Shown: piece by piece, positions 32,563 to 36,818 of the stretch
Numbering within the stretch: the first letter of the stretch is position 1
Layout of the letters: every line of letters begins with the position of its first letter
DNA from: CAVUDO01 sp963740255
Lineage (GTDB): Bacteria > Actinomycetota > Actinomycetes > Mycobacteriales > Cryptosporangiaceae
Assembly (NCBI GenBank): GCA_963740255.1
Contig: CAVUDO010000003.1
Span: forward strand, 1-36,818
Reading direction: 5' to 3'
Length of the DNA: 36,818 nt
Translations under genes and position numbers: made by a program
Notes under the pieces: model-generated
What the model saw: the letters and a program-made list of their open reading frames with translations, nothing else
Databases searched by the model: none
What the model was told of the DNA's origin: nothing

Positions 32563-33602
32563 GGGACGCGGTCGTGGTGGGGCTGGTGGCGCTCGCGTGC
32601 TCGGGCGCGGTGGCGCTGGTGGGCCTGCTGGCGCTGCGGCTGCTGCGCGGCCGCTCGGTGACCGTACACGTGGGCACGCTGGTGGCGCTGACGGTGGCGT
32701 CCGTGGTGGCCGGGGTGGTGGCCGTGGGCGAGGCGATGTTCATCAGCGACCACGACCTGACTGTGCTGTTCATCGTGCTGGGCGTGGCCGGACTCGTCAG
32801 CCTGGCGGTGGGCCTGTGGGCCGGCCGCCGGTTGGCCCGGGAGAGCGTCTGGGCGCGGGAGGCCCGCGACCGCGAGCGGCAACTGGAGCGGAGCCGCCGC
32901 GAGGTCATCGCGTGGGTGTCGCACGACCTGCGGACGCCGCTGGCCGGGATGCGCGCGATGGCCGAGGCGTTGGAGGACGGCGTGGTGTCCGACACCACGA
33001 CCGTCCGGGACTACCACCGCCGGATCCGGGTCGAGACCGACCGGATGGCCGGTCTGGTGGACGACCTGTTCGAGATGTCGCGGATCAACGCCGGGGCGCT
33101 GCGGCTCACCCTGGCCGCGGTGTCGCTGGCCGACGTGGTGTCCGACGCGGTGGCCACGGCCGACCCGCTGGCCCGGGCCAAGGGCGTCAGGCTGGTCGCG
33201 CAGCACGCGGGCTACGGGCTGGTGCGCGGCAGCGAGCCGGAGCTGGGCCGGGTGCTGGCCAACCTGCTGCTCAACGCGATCCGGCACACCCCGGCCGACT
33301 CGGTGGTCACGGTCACCGGCGGTGCCGACTCGGACGGCGGCTGGATCGAGGTCACCGACGGGTGCGGCGGCATCCCGGAGGAGGACCTGCCCCGGGTGTT
33401 CGACATGGCCTTCCGCGGCGAGGCGGCCCGGACGCCGGTGTCCACGACGGTCGTGAGCAACGGCAACGGCACCCATGCCGGCGGTGGCCTGGGGCTGGCC
33501 ATCGCCCGCGGGCTGGTGGAGGCGCACCACGGTGAGATCGGCGTGGTGAACGTCGAGGACGGCTGCCGGTTCACCGTCCGCCTGCCCGCGCCCGCGGGCT
33601 GA
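32559..33602 (+). CDS. Membrane sensor histidine kinase
   Basis: A 347-residue partner of the preceding regulator. Two or three N-terminal helices (about 5-88: VGLVALACSGAVALVGLLAL; VALTVASVVAGVVAVGEAMF; LTVLFIVLGVAGLVSLAVGL) leave almost no outer domain, so it may sense within the membrane or through the partner membrane protein. The H box is WVSHDLRTPLAGM (His122), the N box NLLLNAIRHTP, and the ATP-lid GGGLGLAIARGLVEAHHGEI. The ATG overlaps the regulator stop. It ends 11 bases from the stop of the convergent epimerase gene. Confidence 0.94.
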   Translation: MRDAVVVGLVALACSGAVALVGLLALRLLRGRSVTVHVGTLVALTVASVVAGVVAVGEAMFISDHDLTVLFIVLGVAGLVSLAVGLWAGRRLARESVWAREARDRERQLERSRREVIAWVSHDLRTPLAGMRAMAEALEDGVVSDTTTVRDYHRRIRVETDRMAGLVDDLFEMSRINAGALRLTLAAVSLADVVSDAVATADPLARAKGVRLVAQHAGYGLVRGSEPELGRVLANLLLNAIRHTPADSVVTVTGGADSDGGWIEVTDGCGGIPEEDLPRVFDMAFRGEAARTPVSTTVVSNGNGTHAGGGLGLAIARGLVEAHHGEIGVVNVEDGCRFTVRLPAPAG

Positions 33603-33613
33603 GCCGGGTCGCC

Positions 33614-34663
33614 TCAGCCGCGCAGGGGTGCGGTGGCGAACTCCTTGATGCCGGTGGCGAAGTCGACGCGGGCCGCGTAGCCCAGGGCTGACCGGGCCAG
33701 GTCGGGAGAGGCCACCACATGGCGGACATCCCCGAGCCGGTAGTCGCCGGTGACCACCGGTTCGGGGCCGCCGAACGCCTCGGCCAGCGCGAACGCCATC
33801 TCCCCCACGGTGTGCGGTTCGCCGGAGGCGACGTTGTACGCGGTGAACGCCGCGGTGGACGCCCCCGTGGCGTCCACCGCGGCGAGATTGGCGGCGGCGA
33901 CGTCGCGCACATGCACGAAGTCGCGCCGCTGGCCGCCGTCCTCGAACACCCGCGGGGCCACGCCCCGCTCCAGCGCGGACCGGAAGATCGCGGCCACGCC
34001 GGCGTAGGGCGTGTCGCGGGGCATCCGCGGGCCGTAGACGTTGTGGTAGCGCAGCGCCACCGCGATTCCGCCCGTCGCGCGCGCCCACGAGGAGGCCAGG
34101 TACTCCTGCGCGAGCTTGGTGGCGGCGTAGACATTGCGGGGGTCCAGCGGAGCGTCCTCCGGAACCGTGCCGGGCGTCAGGATTGCGCCGCATACCGGGC
34201 AGCGGGGGTCGAACAGGCCGGTGTCGAGGTCCGCGACCGTTCGTGGTCCCGGCCGCACGACGCCGTCGCGCGCGCACCGGTACCGGCCCTCGCCGTAGAC
34301 CACCATGGAGCTCGCGAGCACCAGCCGGCCCACGTCCGCCCGGTCCATCGCGGCCAGCAGGACGGCGGTGCCCAGGTCGTTCGTGCCGACGTAGGCGGGC
34401 AGGTCCTGGACGTCCACCCCGAGGCCCACCATCGCCGCCTGGTGGACGACCACGTCCACCCCGTCCAGGGCGGCGTCCACCGCGTCGCTGTCGAGGACGT
34501 CGCCCACCTGCAGGGTGAAGCCGTCCAGGTAGTCCGGACGGCCCGCGGGGTGCACCTCCGGCGTCAGTGCGTCGAAGAGGCGCACCTCGTGGCCGGCCGA
34601 GACCAGCGCCTCGGCGACGTGGGACCCGATGAACCCGGCGCCGCCGGTGACAAGGACACGCAT
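33614..34663 (-). CDS. NAD-dependent sugar epimerase/dehydratase with a Cys-rich insertion
   Basis: A 349-residue extended SDR enzyme. The Rossmann motif is VTGGAGFIGSH (residues 5-15), the catalytic Ser region is LASSMVVYGEG, and the catalytic pair is Tyr179 and Lys183 (NVYAATK). It probably acts on a nucleotide sugar such as UDP-glucose or a related compound. Between the Ser and Tyr regions an insertion of about 45 residues carries C130 and CPVCG (C155, C158), like a small metal-binding loop. ATG 34661-34663 follows a leaderless -10 (TAGCGT, 7 bases away). It is convergent with the histidine kinase gene and likely belongs to the same envelope or glycan pathway (inference). Confidence 0.88.
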   Translation of the reverse strand: MRVLVTGGAGFIGSHVAEALVSAGHEVRLFDALTPEVHPAGRPDYLDGFTLQVGDVLDSDAVDAALDGVDVVVHQAAMVGLGVDVQDLPAYVGTNDLGTAVLLAAMDRADVGRLVLASSMVVYGEGRYRCARDGVVRPGPRTVADLDTGLFDPRCPVCGAILTPGTVPEDAPLDPRNVYAATKLAQEYLASSWARATGGIAVALRYHNVYGPRMPRDTPYAGVAAIFRSALERGVAPRVFEDGGQRRDFVHVRDVAAANLAAVDATGASTAAFTAYNVASGEPHTVGEMAFALAEAFGGPEPVVTGDYRLGDVRHVVASPDLARSALGYAARVDFATGIKEFATAPLRG

Positions 34664-34670
34664 GCCCGCC

Positions 34671-34676
34671 ACGCTA
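34671..34676 (-). promoter_or_regulatory. Putative -10 element of the epimerase gene (leaderless)
   Basis: On the minus strand TAGCGT ends 7 bases before the ATG, and no ribosome site lies between. Confidence 0.5.
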
Positions 34677-34714
34677 GGCGCGCCGTTCGCGCTGTGGCCG
34701 GGCCGCGCCGGGCG

Positions 34715-34731
34715 GTAAGGGTTTCGTGAGG
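34715..34731. promoter_or_regulatory. Candidate OmpR-type direct repeat upstream of the epimerase
   Basis: GTAAGG (34715-34720) and GTGAGG (34726-34731) are direct repeats 11 bases apart, the usual spacing for OmpR-family dimers. The decamer GTAAGGGTTT is shared exactly with the divergent region at 30356-30365. Confidence 0.45.
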
Positions 34732-34733
34732 CT

Positions 34734-35552
34734 CTAGGGCAGTGTGAGGGCCAGTTCGATGCCGTCGAGAGCGTGCGGGCAGGGGCACTCGCGGCCCGTG
34801 GGCAGGGCTTCGACCGCACGCAGGACCACGTCCCGCATCCGGGCGGTGTTCTCGGCGAAGACCCGGAACACCTCCTCCTGGGTGACCTCCTCGCCGGCCG
34901 CGACGCCGGCGTCGAGGTCGGTGACCAGCGCGATCGCCGTGTAGCAGAGCGCCAGCTCGCGGGCCAGCACGGCCTCGGGGTGGCCGGTCATGTTCACCAG
35001 CGACCAGCCCTGCGTGGCATACCAGCGCGACTCCGCGCGGGTGGAGAAGCGCGGCCCCTCGATCACCACCATCGTGCCGCCGTCGGTGGCCTGCACGCCG
35101 GACGCCGCCGCGGCGGCGAGGGCGGTGACGCGGCCGGTCGGGCAGTACGGGTCGGCGAACGCGACGTGCGCCGCGCCGGTGTCGTGGAACGTCTGCACCC
35201 GGCCGCTGGTGCGGTCGACGAGCTGGTCGGGGACGACGAACGTGCCCGGTCCGAGCTCGGGGCGGAGCCCGCCCACGGCGCAGGGTGCGAGGATCTGCCT
35301 GACGCCGAGCGAGCGCAGCGCCCACAGGTTGGCCCGGTAGGGGATGCGGTGCGGCGGGTAGCGGTGGTCGCGGCCGTGCCGGGGCAGGAACGCCACCCGT
35401 CGGCCGCCGACCTCGCCGATCGTCACCGGATCGCTGGGCGGGCCGTACGGCGTGTCCACCGCGATCTCGGCGACGGCGTCGAGCAGCGCGTACAGGCCCG
35501 AGCCGCCGATCACCCCGACCTCGGCGCGGGCTCCGGCGTCCACCGCGGTCAT
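34734..35552 (-). CDS. mtnP: S-methyl-5'-thioadenosine phosphorylase
   Basis: Phosphorolyses methylthioadenosine to adenine and methylthioribose-1-phosphate in methionine salvage. The 272-residue enzyme shows VGVIGGSGLYAL (phosphate loop), FLPRHGRDHRYPPHRIPYRA, ILAPCAVGGLRPELGPGTFV, VVPDQLVDRTSGRVQTFHD, VIEGPRFSTRAESRWY and SLVNMTGHPEAVLARE, all family hallmarks. A methylthioinosine or purine-nucleoside phosphorylase function cannot be excluded from sequence alone. The ATG 35550-35552 has GAAGGGA 8 bases upstream, and a -10 element lies further up. The stop is 70 bases from the epimerase gene on the same strand. Confidence 0.92.
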   Translation of the reverse strand: MTAVDAGARAEVGVIGGSGLYALLDAVAEIAVDTPYGPPSDPVTIGEVGGRRVAFLPRHGRDHRYPPHRIPYRANLWALRSLGVRQILAPCAVGGLRPELGPGTFVVPDQLVDRTSGRVQTFHDTGAAHVAFADPYCPTGRVTALAAAAASGVQATDGGTMVVIEGPRFSTRAESRWYATQGWSLVNMTGHPEAVLARELALCYTAIALVTDLDAGVAAGEEVTQEEVFRVFAENTARMRDVVLRAVEALPTGRECPCPHALDGIELALTLP

Positions 35553-35582
35553 CGTTGTGCTCCCTTCGGCGCGTCGCGCCAG

Positions 35583-35588
35583 AGCCTA
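35583..35588 (-). promoter_or_regulatory. Putative -10 element of mtnP
   Basis: On the minus strand TAGGCT lies about 30 bases before the ATG, leaving a short leader with the GAAGGGA ribosome site. The -35 is weak. Confidence 0.4.
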
Positions 35589-35650
35589 GTGGCGAGCCTG
35601 GACGGTGCCGTCCGCGGCGGCCGGCCGGACGGCACCGGCGGCAGGCGCAC

Positions 35651-35675
35651 GTGTGAACCCGGTGGCACCGGGTAC
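35651..35675 (+). promoter_or_regulatory. Sigma-B-like stress promoter of csbD with overlapping dyad
   Basis: GTGT (35651-35654), 15 bases, then GGGTAC (35670-35675) fits the GNNT-N14-16-GGGTAC pattern of streptomycete sigma-B promoters. ACCCGGTG and CACCGGGT (35657-35673) form a perfect dyad around one G inside it, a possible operator. Confidence 0.55.
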
Positions 35676-35738
35676 TGACCTCTCAGGCCGCATCCAGCGC
35701 ATCTGGCTGGTCATCCGGTCGCGACGAGAGGGAGAGAG

Positions 35739-35921
35739 ATGGGTATCGAAGACAAGGTCCAGAACAAGTTCGAGGAAGCCAAGGGCGTGGCCAAGGAGAA
35801 GGTCGGCGACGCGACGGACAACGAGAACATGCAGGCCGAGGGTATCGGCGAGCAGGCCGGCGCGCGGGTCAAGCAGGCTGGCGAGCATGTCAAGGACGCG
35901 GTGCGGGACATCACGCACTGA
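35739..35921 (+). CDS. csbD: CsbD-family stress-response protein
   Basis: A 60-residue hydrophilic helical protein: MGIEDKVQNKFEEAKGVAKE, KVGDATDNENMQAEGIGEQA, then KQAGEHVKDAVRD. The EEAKGKVKE-like repeats are typical of CsbD, a general stress protein whose exact function is unknown; Bacillus subtilis csbD is under sigma-B. AGGGAGAG is just upstream of ATG 35739. A sigma-B-like promoter lies about 65 bases upstream and a strong hairpin follows, so this is a single-gene transcription unit. Confidence 0.93.
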   Translation: MGIEDKVQNKFEEAKGVAKEKVGDATDNENMQAEGIGEQAGARVKQAGEHVKDAVRDITH

Positions 35922-35935
35922 TCCCACGCTCCCGT

Positions 35936-35974
35936 CCGGGCCGGCACGTCGCATCGCGCGAGGTGCCGGCCCGG
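35936..35974 (+). terminator. Hairpin terminator after csbD
   Basis: CCGGGCCGGCAC and GTGCCGGCCCGG form a perfect 12-bp stem with a 15-base loop, 14 bases after the csbD stop. Confidence 0.75.
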
Positions 35975-36082
35975 CGTCCGCCTGCAGGCCGGCAGGCCGC
36001 ACGGGGTAGTCCGTCCGGTGAGAGTCACGAGACTGACACGATCGGCTCACCCAACAGGTCCCGTCGCGAGGAGTCGTTAGGC

Positions 36083-36655
36083 ATGATCACGGGCATGCCG
36101 GAGGACACATTGACCGGGAGACTCCTGGTCGCCACCCCTTCGCTCAAGGACCCCAACTTCGAGCGGTCCGTCGTGCTGCTCATCGCGCACGAGGAGTCCG
36201 GCGCGCTCGGTGTGGTGCTCAACCGGGCCACCGAGGTGCACGTCGGCGAGGTGCTGAACGGCTGGGACGCCCTTGCGGTGCAGCCGCCGGTGGTGTTCGA
36301 AGGCGGGCCCGTGCAGCCCGAGGCCGCGATCTGCCTGGCCCGGCTGCGGGCCGGCTCGCAACCGGACGGCTTCAGCCGGGTGGACGGCAGCATCGTGGGC
36401 ACTGTGGACCTGTCCACCGACCCGGGGGCGATGGCGGCCATGCTCGAACAGGTGCGGGTGTTCGCCGGATACGCCGGGTGGGGCCCCGACCAGCTGGAGA
36501 AAGAGGTCGAGGAGGGCGCCTGGCTGGTGCTGGACTCATTGCCCGGCGACCCGTTCGTGGCCCAGCCGGACGACCTCTGGTCGACGGTGCTGCGCCGCCA
36601 GGGCGGGATGCTCGGCGCGCTGGCGTTCTACCCCTCCGACCCGACGCTGAACTGA
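36083..36655 (+). CDS. YqgE/AlgH family protein
   Basis: A 190-residue soluble protein of the UPF0301 (YqgE/AlgH) family, whose biochemical role is unresolved. Conserved runs are GRLLVATPSLKDPNFERSVV, LIAHEESGALGVVLNRATEV, VFEGGPVQPEAAICLAR, VRVFAGYAGWGPDQLEKEVE and WLVLDSLPGDPF. Start ATG 36083 (MITGMPEDT) has GAGGAG 9 bases upstream; ATG 36095 is an alternative and matches the conserved core equally. The stop lies about 80 bases before the tRNA-Ala gene. Independent of csbD because of the terminator between. Confidence 0.93.
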   Translation: MITGMPEDTLTGRLLVATPSLKDPNFERSVVLLIAHEESGALGVVLNRATEVHVGEVLNGWDALAVQPPVVFEGGPVQPEAAICLARLRAGSQPDGFSRVDGSIVGTVDLSTDPGAMAAMLEQVRVFAGYAGWGPDQLEKEVEEGAWLVLDSLPGDPFVAQPDDLWSTVLRRQGGMLGALAFYPSDPTLN

Positions 36656-36701
36656 GCCGCGCGGGCGTTCACCCGGTCCGGGGCGGGCCCGCCGAAGTGT
36701 G

Positions 36702-36707
36702 TAGTAT
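36702..36707 (+). promoter_or_regulatory. Putative -10 element of the tRNA-Ala gene
   Basis: TAGTAT is 29 bases before the tRNA 5' end in an otherwise GC-rich gap. A convincing -35 is not visible. Confidence 0.4.
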
Positions 36708-36736
36708 TCAGCGGTCGGGCCGGAACGTCGGCCCAC

Positions 36737-36809
36737 GGGGCTGTGGCGCAGCTGGTAGCGCACCACACTGGCAGTGTGGGGGTCAGGGGTTCGAGTCCCC
36801 TCAGCTCCA
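36737..36809 (+). tRNA. tRNA-Ala (anticodon GGC)
   Basis: A 73-base cloverleaf. The acceptor GGGGCTG pairs with CAGCTCC and includes the G3-U70 pair that identifies alanine tRNA. The D stem is GCGC/GCGC. The anticodon stem CCACA/TGTGG has loop CTGGCAG, giving anticodon GGC at 36770-36772. The T stem is AGGGG/CCCCT with loop TTCGAGT, and the discriminator A is at 36809. The next bases are CCG, so the CCA end is not encoded. Confidence 0.97.
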
Positions 36810-36818
36810 CCGACCTGA

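Overview
The window is very GC-rich, uses many GTG starts, and carries actinobacterial markers: prfB, ftsE-ftsX, an M23 peptidase, smpB and ssrA in a row, a Tad pilus locus with two short TadE-like proteins, a PknB-type kinase, an FHA/FtsK ATPase, and a LAxTG-type surface protein. It reads as a chromosomal segment of a high-GC Actinomycetia member (Frankiales-, Cryptosporangium- or Micromonospora-like; the family is a guess). I see no insertion sequences, prophage or CRISPR.

Layout. 0-3.6 kb: the 3' end of a patatin-like gene and a DUF6912-like gene, each apparently frameshifted, then an unknown membrane protein (-) and pruA. 3.6-10.8 kb: a large EssC/EccC-like FHA-FtsK ATPase (-), kynA, and a membrane Ser/Thr kinase. 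10.8-17.4 kb: Tad genes in two blocks (ATPase TadA with TadB and TadC; then a Flp-like pilin, two TadE and a TadG-like protein), separated by two overlapping crcB fluoride-channel genes and a small unknown gene. 17.5-25 kb: PadR regulator, prfB, a sortase-E-type surface protein, ftsE, ftsX, an M23 peptidase, smpB and tmRNA with a strong hairpin terminator. 25.2-26.6 kb: a secreted GH-A-like glycosidase.

26.6-34.7 kb holds the most intriguing block. Five minus-strand genes are each joined by 4-bp stop/start overlaps (GT2 glycosyltransferase, DUF2064/TIGR04282-type transferase, SAM methyltransferase, a fused membrane cytochrome b/molybdopterin oxidoreductase, and a small membrane protein). They diverge from a plus-strand operon of a polytopic membrane protein, a response regulator and a histidine kinase, again with 4-bp overlaps. 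A convergent NAD-dependent sugar epimerase follows. The divergent intergenic region and the epimerase upstream region share the exact decamer GTAAGGGTTT, which suggests one regulon; its function is unknown. The window ends with mtnP, a csbD gene with a sigma-B-like promoter, a YqgE/AlgH gene and tRNA-Ala(GGC).

Several genes have a TANNNT box 6-8 nt before the start codon, without a clear Shine-Dalgarno sequence: kynA, prfB, ftsE, the GT2 gene, the membrane protein of the two-component operon, and the epimerase. This suggests leaderless transcripts. No stretch over 300 bases lacks a gene. The largest gaps are 19192-19478, where I see only an AT-richer patch near 19320-19340, and 24981-25238, where I see only possible -10 elements near 25167-25179.
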